Assembly (NCBI GenBank): GCA_027186245.1
Contig: CP114483.1
Location: forward strand, 29,766,642-29,830,641
DNA length: 64,000 nt
Reading direction: 5' to 3'
DNA from: Coriaria nepalensis
Lineage: Eukaryota; Streptophyta; Magnoliopsida; Cucurbitales; Coriariaceae
The position numbers were made by a program, and so were the translations under genes. The number at the start of each line of letters is the position of its first letter. Position 1 is the first letter of the stretch. Of this stretch, positions 1 through 15,350 are shown one piece after another. The notes beneath the pieces are model-generated. The model was not told the DNA's origin and searched no databases. It was given only the letters and a program-made list of their open reading frames with translations.

Positions 1-489
1 AAATCCCCATTTCACGTTTTAAAAATGTAGATTTACGTATACAAAAGGCCAAGTTGGATGAATCCAGAGAAACCAATAAGATTCCTTATCAAAGAACTTT
101 CGACCAAGACACGAGCAGTCACATAAATCCCCCTAAAAAAAGCATCTTTCACGTGATGACAAAGTGCATAATTGTTCATGGAATTTGCGAGACGAACTCC
201 ACACTAGGTATTATTATCTAACAGTCTTCTTCCCTTACCTCATTCATTAATCTTTTGTTTTTTTTTTTCATTTCTTTTCTGTTGATTACTTTTTCTTCTT
301 TGTTCTCTAGCCTTTATCAAGGAGGAATCTTTTTAAATAATGGACATGTGCAGATCCATAGAGATTATTTTAAAAGTTATATTTCTTTTGATACTTTTTT
401 TATTTAATATCTATTGTCCCCTCCTTTTTTTTTTTTTTTGAACTTTTTACCATTTGAAATAAATTTAAAAAATAAAATAAAATTACCTA
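1..489. other. AT-rich sequence, no gene seen
   Basis: I see no coding frame of useful length and no recognised element here. The stretch has long T runs (about 257-268 and 427-440) and ordinary AT-rich plant intergenic composition. Confidence 0.5.
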
Positions 490-1810
490 TTATTCTTCGT
501 GTGCATAAAAAATATCGGTAGTCTCTCTCTCTTCCATTCTCTTCGAACCCTATATCTCAAACTTACAAACCAGCATCTTACTTTCTCTTACATTCTTTTC
601 GTTTCACTCTAATTGAAATCGTGTGATCTCATATTCTCTCATGTTCTCATTCTCTCCTCTTCTCCAAAATCTTCTTCCTTTTTTCTCATATGTTGGTATG
701 TGCATCTTGTTCAAATTACATATGTAAATGACATGTACAATCTATTTGTGATTAAAAAGTCTCTGATTTGAATACTCTACGGGTCGACAGGTGTTCATAA
801 TACTCATCGACCCATAGAGTATTTCTTATCAGAGAATTTTAGTTTCTGTAGTGAAATATTCTATGGGTCGATGGACGTTCTGAACACTCGTCGACCTATT
901 GAGTATTTCAAATCAAAGAGTTTTAGTCTCTGTACTACAATACTCTATGCGTCGATGGTTATTATGAATACTCATCGATGGGGTCATAGATTAATTTGAT
1001 TATACGGGCCGATGGGCCGATGAGATCGATAGAGACTTCGACCCATAGAGTAAACTAGTAGTTATGAGTATATTAGCATAACTTCTATGTTTCATACGGG
1101 CAGTTATGAGTAAATTAGCAGTTATGAGTATACGAGTCGATAGGTCGATGGGACAATGTGAGAATGAAAGTGATTACTATTATGAAATTATGGTTATGTT
1201 GGTTAATTTTATTTGTGTTAATTTATGTTGAATATTTTTATCATATCCTAATATTATAACATTCGACTTAGAACCATAAAGGTCAAATGTTTCATCATTC
1301 TACCTAAAGGTTGAACTTTTGTATTTTAACATAATATTTAAACTTTAAATTTAAAACCCTAAAAGTTGAAACTTTCATCATTCAACCTAAAGGTCAAACA
1401 TTTCTATTTTGACCTAATGTTTAAATATTCGACTTCGAACCCTTAAGGTTAAATATTTTATCATTCAATCTAAAAGTTGAAATTTTCTATTATAACCCAA
1501 TGATAGAACCTTAAAGATGTCATATTTCATCATTGGACTTAAAGGTCAAACTTTTCTATCATGACTTAATATTTAAACATTAGATTTCAAATCATCATTC
1601 GAGCTTTCTATTAAAGGCCCCATCGACGAGTATAATCAAATTTCTCTACGACTTCATCGACCCTATTGACAAATGATGGTCCTTTGACCTTGTTGATCTG
1701 TATAATAGCATAACCTACTAGTTTACTCTACGAGTCGAAAGCCTTATCAACCCGTAGAGTCGAAGGCCCCATCAACCCCATCGATGTATGTTGTATGTTC
1801 ATTATGATAT
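490..1810. repeat. Inverted-repeat (fold-back-like) transposon debris with word array
   Basis: Between about 774 and 1060 a short word, roughly TCGACCCATAGAGTATTT, occurs repeatedly and in alternating orientation: near 774, 807, 857, 889, 941 and 1037. It returns near 1725 and 1749. The stretch 1037-1070 (CGACCCATAGAGTAAACTAG) is answered in reverse complement near 1715-1740, so the region folds back around an AT-rich centre. No transposase frame is visible. The same word recurs at 35862 beside a Mutator-like fragment, so I infer a Mutator-like fold-back element; no terminal repeats or target duplication were found. Confidence 0.5.
1250..1590. repeat. Degenerate tandem repeat, period about 115 bp
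   Basis: Phrases such as AACCTAAAGGTCAAAC, TTTCATCATTC and TAATATTTAAAC return about every 110-120 bases, three to four times, with many substitutions. The array fills the centre of the surrounding inverted-repeat region. It resembles the degenerate array at the centre of the fold-back element at 55.8-56.3 kb in position, not in sequence. Confidence 0.55.
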
Positions 1811-4800
1811 ATGTTCGGCCTAATTATTGGTTAATATATTGTTGATTTAAATCATCTTAGGCGTAATCAAACTACAAAACTCATTCAACAATTGAAAAAT
1901 AAAATTAAAGTGAAATAAAAAAAATACAAATTCATTATTTAACTCAAAATTCACAATCAATATTAAAAGTTAAATTTATATTAACAATCACAACTTAAAA
2001 TTTCGGTCCAAACACTTCGGTCTGGACCTGTATCTATCGATTCATTTTCTTAGTTTTTTTTTTTTTAGATAAATATCCCAAATATTCATACAAAATAAAA
2101 ATAACTAAATATTTTATAAAATGAAATAATAAATATAATATTATGAAGTGTTCCAGTTCTTTCAATTTGAACTTATAGTTCTAGTATTTTGGTTTAGATA
2201 AACTTGGTGTTTTGAGAGGTTGGTTTTGAAAGTGGGTTAATACATAGGCGGACCTAAAATTAATATTATAGAGTAAATTATTTGATAAACTAGAGAAATA
2301 ATTAGGGGTGTCGAGTTTCTCCCTCACATAAATATATATTATAAAAAAAATCATAATAAATAAATAAAATATGTAAATAATATAATATAGATATTAATTT
2401 TATGTTTGGTTATAAATAAAAAAAAAGTTAGAATTAAAAAAATTAAATATACTATCTAACTTAATGATATTTTATATAAAAAAATAATATTGACATTTCA
2501 AAAAAAAATTATCGTTTAAATCCTAATATTTTAAAAATATTAATTCAATACATTAAATTTTATATTTAAAGATAATTTAAATTTCAATAATTTTAAATTT
2601 TATATATATATATAAATTTTTGGGGTAAATTTTTTATCAAAGTTAATTTAATGAAAGTAAAAGCTTAAATATTAGAAAACTTATAAGGGCAACTCCCCTT
2701 TGTTCCCCAATCGGCATCCGCTGCTGGGTTAGTGGGCAATCGGGTTGGGCTACTTGACTAATATTTGTGTCCCTTGAATAGTACAATTGACTTTAGTGAT
2801 TATTAACTTCAACTTTTAGATTGTTTGATTCGAGATCCAGTTCGGTCGGATTGGCATTGTGAGCGGTAGGATTGGGCTGATTAACGGCTGAATTGTGCCG
2901 CTCATATTTACTACTATGAGTTTAGTGATTATTATTATTACCTTTGAACTTTTAGATTGCTTGATTTAAATTTGGATACATATATTTTTTTTTTTATATT
3001 TTTATTAAAATTGATTGTTTAAGTTTATTAATAATTATTAAATAATCGGATTTATTTTTAATTCTAATTTGACATTTATATATATATTTTATTTTATTTT
3101 TTTTTTTTTTTTAAATCAAACGGTCAAATTTAATTAAATAATAATAATAATAATAATAATAATGCATTATATAATGGTTCCCCTCAATCCATAGTACTTT
3201 GGATGAACTGAAATTGATCGCTTTACAAGTTTTAGTAACCGTAGTGAAATTGATTATACTGCTTTTGTAAGTAGCGGACTCTGTCAGATTGAAAGCATTT
3301 GTTTGGTCATTTCAACACTGTAAGTTGGCAACCTCGGGTCAAACAAGCTAGCAAAAGCAATTTGAAAATTCACTCTTAACCCTCGACGATTTAGATTTAG
3401 TAAAGAGATCCATTCGAGGAACAAGGGGACTAGTTGAAGTAATGAGCCTCCCAGTCCCAGTGTCGCTGATCATCCTCTCGGACCAGCTACTAATCATTGC
3501 CTTGATAATAACACCCGGCCAAATTAGTTTCAGTACCATTTTAGCGGTTTGATTTAGATCAAACTAGACACTATATATAAAATAAAATAATTATTAAAAC
3601 ATACAATTAAAGTTAATAAAATAATTATTATTATTTATTCTAATAATTATTAAATGCATTGCTTGTGTTCGAGACTAATAATAAAAGTATCGGAATATTA
3701 TTAGTATCGTCTTTTAAGTTTATTCTCGTTATTTTCAAAATCAGTTAAATTTATATTATTTTTTAAATTATATAATCTTTTCATATTTTATCACTTAATC
3801 CAAAATTTATGATATATTCATTAGCCACCTTCGAATGTGTTGATCTCACTGTTCTTCACTCACACCTGACATATAAAACAGTCTCATATGATAGTTTCTC
3901 GATCATAATTCCATAATTAAACATACCTCTCTTTTTATCTAAGGAATGCACTCTTTTACAGTTTTTTGTACTAAAACACCTGTCAAATGTGAGTCAAAAA
4001 AATCCGATTCATGCTGTTGAAGATATTTTCCAACTTCAACATGAATAAATATATGAAAAATAATAATTTAAATACTAAACTAAAAAAGCAATTATTATTA
4101 TTACTTTTTTTCTTCTTCTTCTTTTTACAAAAGATGTAACGACTAGTATTCATGAAATTTATAGATATTTTTAGCTTTAAATCCTCTAATATCTAACAAG
4201 TCTTTAGGTACAGAAAATAGTCCAAGGCAATTAACATCCAAGTAGGGTGTTTAGATCCAATAAATAAATACATATATATATATATATATTAATAGGAATG
4301 AAGGACCTAAGAAAAACGTGGCCAATGCCGAGTTTAAGCGCGCGCGTGGTAATCGATTCGCCGCATACGAACCACTGAACCAGCGCCGGTGCTTTATCAG
4401 GTCATCAACACAATGGCGGGTCCCACTTACCTTTTTGCGCCTTAAAAGTTAGATTCTCTCCAACCAAGGAAAAAGGTTATGGTCATGGCCTTTCTCTGCT
4501 TTCATCCATCACAATTCCTTTTCATTTCAACCCCCCACTCATCTGCTATTTCAGTGTGCCTTAATTTTTTCTCCTCTCTACTCATTCTACTTTCTTTTAT
4601 ATCATTATGTCTCTGGTAAAGCTCATTACTACGTGCAAGTAAAAAACTCGAATTGCTGAAAGGGTATGGGTTAAAAAATAAAGATAATAGTTGTTTTCAT
4701 ACTAATCACATTAAGGGATAAATTGAAAGATGAATTAATCCGAGGAGCCACATATTTTGCTATCAAGCAGGGCACATGCCCATCTATCTTCTACCCTGTA

Positions 4801-4979
4801 ATACCAATGGGCCCTGCATAATAAGAAAGCCGAATTGAGTTTCCATTAGCATGTAACATAACCCAACGAACCAAAAAAAAAAAAAAAATTATATAGTATT
4901 GCATATGAACTCACAGGTACAAAATCACAAATCAGGAAAAAAAAAAAAGAAAAAAAAAGTAACTAGCCAGCTAGAGGGA
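1811..4979. other. Intergenic, AT-rich, with microsatellites; no gene recognised
   Basis: The region has an (AAT)n run at about 3136-3163, a (TA)n run near 4272-4290 and an A-run near 4873-4889. An imperfect direct duplication lies near 2792-2830 and 2930-2975 (shared phrase CTTTTAGATTG). A 63-codon frame at 3348-3539 (-) has ordinary amino-acid composition but no family I know. The part just left of 4980 probably includes the 3' untranslated region of the KH-domain gene. Confidence 0.5.
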
Positions 4980-7900
4980 TCAGCTTTGAGAGTCAACATT
5001 TTCCTTCACAGGAGAAGCCAAGTCATTCTGATTTCCAACGGAATTCTCCTGAACAGGTTGTTCAACTCCATAACCAGCCTCCTTAGCAGCCCCGTTCCTT
5101 GGTTGTTCGGATGGGTCTGACTGAAAATTCCCACTTTGTCCTTGCTCCGAATGAGATGCCGAAGGAGCATGAACTGCCCCTTCTGTTCCAGAACCTGTTT
5201 GGGCCATATAGCCCGCTTGATCATGGGCCAAGCCACTTGGGTAAGCCCAGTAACCAGGTTGTGGGTAAGCATATGGATACCCAGCTGATGGTTGATTGCT
5301 TTGGGAGGAAGAAGTTCCGTATTCAGGATTAGCATATGGATATTCCGGCTGAGTGGAGGGATATTGTTGGTAATTTGGAGGTTGCTGGTAGTAGCTCTGA
5401 TCATAACCATGGTGGCCGTAGTTTAGATTTGGTGGAGCTGAGCCAGGAGGGGCTTGTTGTGCATAGTAGTTATATGCTGTGTTCTGCTGAGAAGGCGGAG
5501 GAATAGGTGATTGGTTTGATTGATCCCAGGTTGCTACTTGAGTAGGATAGTCTCCATAATAAGGAGGTGGAGGAGGAGGGGTAAGATAGGTTCCGGGTGA
5601 GGCCCAATTTGCAGGAGGGGCATATGCTGATTGCATATAGCTATTGGGCACAGATGATGGATTAACTAACCGTTTCTGCTATAAAAAAAATTTTAAAAAA
5701 ATATCAGGAGTCGAGCAGAATAAAAGATGCAGCTAGACAAATAGAAAAACAGAAGGAAAGTAGGCCTCTACCATACTTACTTTTCTTATTGCATATTATA
5801 TATAAATAAGATTATGACTCACCCCACTGATTACTTCGTTGATCAACTCCTTGGCTGAATCAATTTGCTCCTGCAATCCATTTATATGAACATTCCTCTC
5901 TGTTGATGTATCACCAGGTGGAAGGTGCAATGGAATAATCTAAAGAAATAGAGAGACTGTTACAACCGCAGACAAATAACCCACAATCTTGTCGAATAGA
6001 AAGACATGTACTGTTTTTCCATCTAAAGGATTGATATAGCTGTGTAAAAATCTAGCATATGCAAATATTTCATCGCAGCCAAACAAACTACAACACAGAT
6101 AATGCTTAGTGTCGCTACAACTATGTGGAACAAATAAACAATTCTACACTTTTACTTCATCAACGATAAATTAATTGCAATTTTAAGTTAGGATTCTAAT
6201 AAAACAAGTTGCCAAAAAGAAAATTCTACATAAATTTTAACAGCTAACTCTCCATGTATTACTTAAAACTGGCATAATCAATGGAGTTGATTTTGCCACT
6301 CCCTCATGTAATGCTACTTATATTTTATAACCCAAACTACACACCTGAACACGAGCCCCTGACTTGCTTTGGATGGTCTTAATAGTTTCCCCGCCTTTGC
6401 CAATGACCAAAGCCACCTACAATGATCATCAAAGTAAAATATTTTTTCCCAATTAGTCTTAGTATCAATTTAGAACAAGAAAAATAAAGAAGCATACCTT
6501 ATTGTTAGGAACTTTCATTATAAAAAGATCAACTCCAGGCTGTGTTGAGTGAATTACATGGTCTGCAGATGGAACAGATCCACCTAAATCTGCCTGCTCA
6601 AAAATTTGTTGAAATATTTATAGAACACCAAATTGTGAAAAACATAAAGACAGAGTAGGGCCACTACTGATTACAGTACCTGAGCAATTGTATCATTTAT
6701 AAGCTGTTCTGCCCTACTAACTTGTTCTTGAGTGCCTGTCAAATCGACATCTCTTGTCATAGAATAAGGATCTGCTTCAGTATCCCTAGTTATCTGGATT
6801 TTGGCACCAGATTGAAGTTGAAGATATTTTATGGTTTCTCCTCCTCTCCCAATAATTACCCCAACCTGAGAAAAAAAAAATTGCAACAAACTGCTTCAGG
6901 GGTGTGGCAGCTGCTAGAACAAATGGAGCAATAACAAGAGGATGACCATGCACCTTTCCATTGGGAATAGCTATTTTCTTATTTGTGGTCTGTAGAACAT
7001 TGCACTGGCCTGTTTGAGCAGCAAAAGGAACTGGACCCCACTATCCAGTTAGCAAAGAGTAGTAATAACAGGGGGAAAATAAAAATAGGGTATTAACATA
7101 TAAAAAATAATGTCAAGCATACAGAAGCATACATCTAAATAGACATTTTCCCCAGAATTGCACTATTTTTTCCATTGGTGTTAAGGAAATTTATTTCCCA
7201 GGCCCACTCTCTTGATATAGAAAATTTGGTTCAAAATATTCTGTAAACTTGGAAAAGAAGATGCTTCACGCATATCGAAATTAGTGCAAACTACTGGTTT
7301 CATTACCAAAAGGCTCCTTGGGTAGCACTCAATACGAACTGACTATTAAGTTTCCCACATAAATACGAATTACATTATGAGGTTGTCACCTCAGCTTCCC
7401 GATAATTTTGTTAGCTTGTGAAAAAGAAAGTTTATCGCTGATATATACATAACCGTGCTTGCAACTGATCTCTTTCTACGAAAAGGAACTTAGCTTTCGG
7501 TTAAAGGAAATGATGTACACTACAAGCTGTCAATTGGTTCCTTCTAAATACAAGCTGATTAGTTTTTATACTGTCCAAGAATCCACGAGAAGGCATGGAT
7601 CGATTAGTGATATTAAAATACCATTATTGAATCATTCGAGCATTTGCACGCTTATTACCTCCACAATTGTATAAATTTTGAAAGTATTTCAACTGAACTT
7701 CCATTACAACTAGGGTTAAACGTTCTATTTTTTAGTAACTACTCGAGACAATTCGTGAAGAAAAACCTAAGAAACAAAATTTAAAAGATTCTCGAGGCAA
7801 ATAAACAAAACAAAAACCCTAGAAACTATGGCGATGGAATTGGAATTGAATTTCAATGCTCACCAGAGTAAGGAGGATTAGAGATAGAAGTGTTAAGGTG

Positions 7901-8074
7901 AGCAGAGGCAGGTTCCGACGAGTTGTAATCGAGTCGAGGCCGTTTCGATTCGGCACTGCCGACGAGTTTGGCGACAATTTCTTGAGCCCTATGCTTTGCT
8001 AGCTGGATATCCTCTTCGAGCTTCCGCTTGTTAGTGTCTGCAGAAACGTCTTCGTGTTCTTTGGGCTCTTTCAT
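4980..8074 (-). CDS. KH domain-containing RNA-binding protein, FUBP/KSRP-like
   Basis: Seven coding exons on the minus strand: 8074-7864, 7030-6954, 6865-6680, 6593-6498, 6416-6345, 5939-5823 and 5675-4980, all with GT/AG borders, 1455 nt in total (484 aa). KH domain 1 spans about residues 87-158 with the GxxG loop GRGG at 102-105; KH domain 2 spans about 179-253 with GKGG at 196-199. The last 230 residues are low-complexity, rich in Pro, Tyr, Gln and Ser. The N-terminal part carries a basic NKRK stretch and a helix with QEIVAKLVG, as in plant FUBP-like proteins. Known relatives bind single-stranded RNA or DNA in the nucleus. I started at ATG 8074; the frame is open upstream to 8245. The exon 2 acceptor was chosen because it keeps the phase, so it is the least certain border. 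Confidence 0.86.
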
Positions 8075-9665
8075 GGTGGCGGTTAAGGAAGTTGAACCGC
8101 TCAAACTCAGTTTGTCGCCACCGAGTTCTTTTCCCTGTTTGAGAGAAAAACGCGACCAAGGCGAGCGGAGAGAAAATAAACGTCCGATTTTACCGGTAGG
8201 GTTGAAAATTAAAATTAGCTTCAACGTCGCCGTTTTGTCAAGCACACGGCTTTCTAAATTCTGCTCCCCTTTCTTTTAAAAGGTGGAAATAGGAAAATAT
8301 GATAAATTGTATAAATTATAATAAATATTTAAAATAGTTAGTAAAATATTTAATTTTAAGATTAAATTATTATAGATATTTTATTTTGTTAAATATCAAT
8401 AAATTTATATTATATTAGTGAGTGATTATTAAAATTTAAAATTTTTTTTAATTTAATTTTTTATTTGTTTATATTAAATTTAAAATTTTACTTGATTTTT
8501 TCATCTAATTTAAATTTGAATATTTAATCTATTTTATTTATAAAAAAATTTATTTACCATTTTCACCTTTCTATCACTCTCCATCTTCATTGCTATCACA
8601 AGTCTCCACTATCCTGTAAAATCTTAATTCTCTCAATTTTCTCTCTCTTAAATATTAAAATATCAATTTTTCAAATTGGTGTAACGAAGGTTGGCAATAG
8701 CAATAGCATTGGATGGTGGTGATCGTAGAAATAAAAAATAAATGAAATGGGTCAAAACACATCAAATGTAAATAAATGGGGTAGAAAACAAAAATAAAAT
8801 TTCATATTGAGTTAAATTTAAAATTCTAGTAGTTATTTAATAGAATTAATTATTCGTTATAATTTAAATTTAAATTTAAATATAAATTATAATTTTTAAA
8901 TATTTTGAATAATTATTATATTTTGTATATATTAAAATATTATTTTTGATATAATACATAAAAATAATATTTATAATTAAAAGCATACTCGTTATATCAC
9001 GTGATAATACACATAATGTATACAAGATTTTCACTTTTAAAAAATGTCAAGCCCATCAAGAACAAATTCAAGCAAACTCAAGATCATATATTTATTTAGC
9101 AGATGGTCTTTCAAGAACTTTATTTCTCTCTAAAATATATTATGGCCAACAACTTTTTTCATTTTGCATCTTAACCCTCACTTTTAATAAGCTGAATTTC
9201 TTCCCAAAATGGATAAATAACTTTTCAATGAATCTATGGATGGGTAATTTTATTAATTTATTTTGAATATATTCGTCTTCTCAAATCTATCCAAATAAAA
9301 CCCAAGTTTACAATTTCAAAGCACAAATGATTTCTTAAGTGTCTTGCTGCATCTCATCATACATAAATACAACTCAAACTAAGGCATGAGTTCTGAGTAG
9401 CTTACATCTCCAGGTTTATTTTTGCAGCATGTTTATGGGAATCTCCTCAACACTTGACAGCATCTTATGATCGATTACTTCTGCAAAGATTAGATAAGAC
9501 TGAGCTTGGGATAATGTTTACGAAACTGGAGTTAAGATACATTACACAGCATTCCGATCGTCCTTGGTCTTTTCCGATATATTTTACTTTTCTCTTCAAG
9601 ATTGAAATGAATAATTAAAGGTACATTATAGCTTATACTTGAATGTTCTGTTTTGCACGATACGT
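8075..9665. other. Intergenic between KH gene and argC-like gene
   Basis: The KH gene's 5' leader should lie just above 8074. From about 8280 the sequence becomes very AT-rich with poly-A/T runs and nothing coding. The part just below 9666 is probably the 3' untranslated region of the reductase gene. No element with recognisable ends was seen. Confidence 0.5.
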
Positions 9666-12844
<3,179 letters not shown>

Positions 12845-12858
12845 CTTCTACAATAACA

Positions 12859-13150
12859 CTGCACAAAGAAAATCGCATGAGAACCTTATAAAATGTCTAA
12901 GGTGTCTTTTTTTTCTTTAGCGTAATCAGAGACAAGAATAACAACATTCCTTCCATAAATTAGATGCTAAATTGTAAAATGCTGAAGAATTTACTGTCTA
13001 AGAGAACAAATTCCTTCAATGATTTCTCTAGTGTCAGTAATTTTCAACAATTTTGGGATTTTAATTATTCTCCCAAGTTCAAATGTCAATCAGTGCAAAC
13101 TAACAGGGAATGAAAAAAGAAAAGAAATATGAGATTTTTTTGAGATGTAC
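12859..13150 (-). other. Probable 5' UTR intron of the argC-like gene
   Basis: On the minus strand, CACAG|GTACAT at 13150 gives a donor and TTTGTGCAG ending at 12859 gives an acceptor, 14 nt upstream of the start codon at 12844. A non-coding first exon above 13151 is inferred; it would lie in a G/C-richer stretch (13151-13380), which suits a leader and promoter. No transcript evidence is available. Confidence 0.5.
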
Positions 13151-13777
13151 CTGTGAGAGGGTACGAACAGTTTCCTGCCGGCTGTGAGAGGCGCAGCAAG
13201 CGACCTAAGAGAGAAAGTAGTGCCACTTTTTGTTTTGTTTTGTTTTGCAGAAGAAAACAGCGTTTTCAAATTGGCGGGGGTAAAGAAGCAAGGATAGAGG
13301 GCAAAGTTAAGTCAGTCCAGCAAAGCCGGCCGAGCCGGCCCAAGCTCCGTTGCAGACAGTCCACGTCTAGATGAGATTGGATTCCATGTATACGAGAAGC
13401 CCTGCCTTTTCTGCTTGTGGAGCGATCATGACCGTTCATTTCCTATTAAACGGGCAAAATACGTACTGTAAAAACAAAAAGGCTAAAAATAAGTTGCTTT
13501 GAGATACAAACGGTCTATTATCATAGGATTTTGAGAATTGATATCGATTGATTCAGATCGATAATCATGTAATATTTTTTAATAATAATTAATATTAACT
13601 ATTAATAATAATTATATATTAATTATTTTACATGTTATCTTCTCATTTATCTATATATATAAATAATAATTTTAAAATTTACATTAGTATTTTATTTAAA
13701 AATAATTTTTCTTGCTTTTTGTGGTGCAATATTACTAATTAAGTTTTTATATTCAAGTGTGTCTAATATTTGTTTTT

Positions 13778-14215
13778 TCAATTGACAATATTATTAATCC
13801 ATTTAATATTTCTTATGAGATTGTTAATTTTAAATAACATTTTATTAAGTTTAGTTTTGAAAAACTTCTTTCTACCAAAGCAGTTGTAACATATATTGTT
13901 AATAAAAAAAATTCTATAAGTTATACACGCATTTAGAACAAAATATAATCTCTTTATATAATTTAATGTATCGATTGGACTATATTCTTCTATTTGTAAA
14001 ATCTTTTTTAGAATATCTAGTTCTGAAAACAAATCTAGATTATCAAGAGATATCATGTTTGAGAAAATTGCCAAGATTATTAACACACATATGTTTTGTA
14101 AACTATCATCATTTGGTGATTTTAGTTTTTTTGACACTAAATAAAAACCCAAAATATCTTAATAAATGTCTTAATTGTTCAAATTTACTATGGATTAAAG
14201 AAATAGCTTGATCTA
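13778..14215 (-). pseudogene. hAT-type (TTF/ZMYM1-like) transposase C-terminal relic
   Basis: A 124-codon minus frame (14152-13778) carries the order of motifs seen at the end of plant TTF-type zinc-finger hAT transposases: LDLFSELDILKKILQ, then PIDTLNYIKRL, then NACITYRIFF followed by a KLNK segment where the family has its dimerisation region. The family residues AERSFSKLKL are degraded here. Only the C-terminal end is present and no terminal inverted repeats were found, so this is a dead fragment. Confidence 0.6.
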
Positions 14216-14569
14216 CTATGTATAAGAAATAATTAACCCTAAAAGATTATTCGGGAGACTATATTATACCAAATAGTCATACTCAGTAGAAACTCAAAAT
14301 TTCCAATCTCACTTATTGCTAAACAACCGGCTTCACTATTTGCTTTGCGGTCTTTACTTATTTTTTCTAGTTGAAACAAAATATCTCTAATTTGCGGAGT
14401 TTGAAATTTTATTGCATTAACACTTTTAATATGACTTATATTTGTGATAATGATTTAAGAGTTAAACCCGATATATTATCTTGCAAAAATTTTCCAACGA
14501 CTTACAAAGGAAGAGAACAAACAATATGTTCGTTGAACAATTCAAAAAGATAGCTTTAGGACACAAATT

Positions 14570-15350
14570 GATCATACCACATAATACAAGATTAAGACTA
14601 TGATAATCACGAGGTATATAAATTTAGGTTTATTGACCATATTTAGGTATTATTTAGGGTTAATGTTTGGTTTAGGTTTAATGAAATTTAGGAATTTTTA
14701 TATTTTGTTGTTTATAATGTTGAATTTGTACTTATTATATAGCATACCCAAATCACTACTTGCAAGCATAATATCATCTATATATAGGATTAGAAAAACA
14801 TATTTGCTCCCACTAACCTTTAGATATATATATATCAATGATATTTTGCTACAAATCCATATGAAGTCACAACATTGTGAAACTTCAAATACCATTTCTA
14901 GGAATCTTGTTTCAGCCTATAAATGGACTTCCTTAATTTGCACACAAGATGCCTATTATCATTTTCATGAAAACTTTCTAAGTTGTTTAATGTATACCTC
15001 TTCCTAAAGATCCCCTTTTAAAAAGGCAATATTCACATCCATAGTGTGACTCTAAATCAAAATGAGCTATTATAGCCATTATAATTCTAAAAAAATCTTT
15101 CTTCAAAATGGGAGAAGAGATCTTATTATAATTTATGCTCTCTCTTTGAGTGAAACCTTTAGCTACAAGTCTAGCTTTATATTGTTCTATGTCACCATCA
15201 TAATTTCTTTTGGTCTTATAGACCCATTGTTGATGTTGAATTTTGCCTTAAGGTCGAAAGTCACAAGTTCTAACTTAGATGGAGCATGTCAAGTACGCTT
15301 AATTAAAATTATAGTATGTCGTGTGAAATGTGGGCGTGCCAAAAATATCT
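14570..15350 (-). pseudogene. Ty1/copia reverse transcriptase relic
   Basis: Read on the minus strand, the frames piece together as a copia RT. A segment like HTMDVNIAFLKGDL lies around 15000-15060, then HLVCKLRKSIYRLKQ near 14930, a KWYLKFHNVV segment, and finally KVSGSKYVFLILYIDD with the catalytic YxDD motif near 14770-14815, followed by LASSDLGML. Several stops and frameshifts interrupt it. No LTRs were recognised. It lies directly upstream, on the same strand, of the hAT relic, so two unrelated elements are packed together. Confidence 0.7.

Noticed and set aside
1250..1590. CRISPR-like spaced repeats
   Set aside because: The repeats are degenerate, adjacent and of about 115-bp period in a plant genome; they are a decayed tandem repeat.
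7459..7674. 71-codon plus frame in the KH gene's first intron
   Set aside because: No recognisable family, and it lies antisense in an intron; likely chance.
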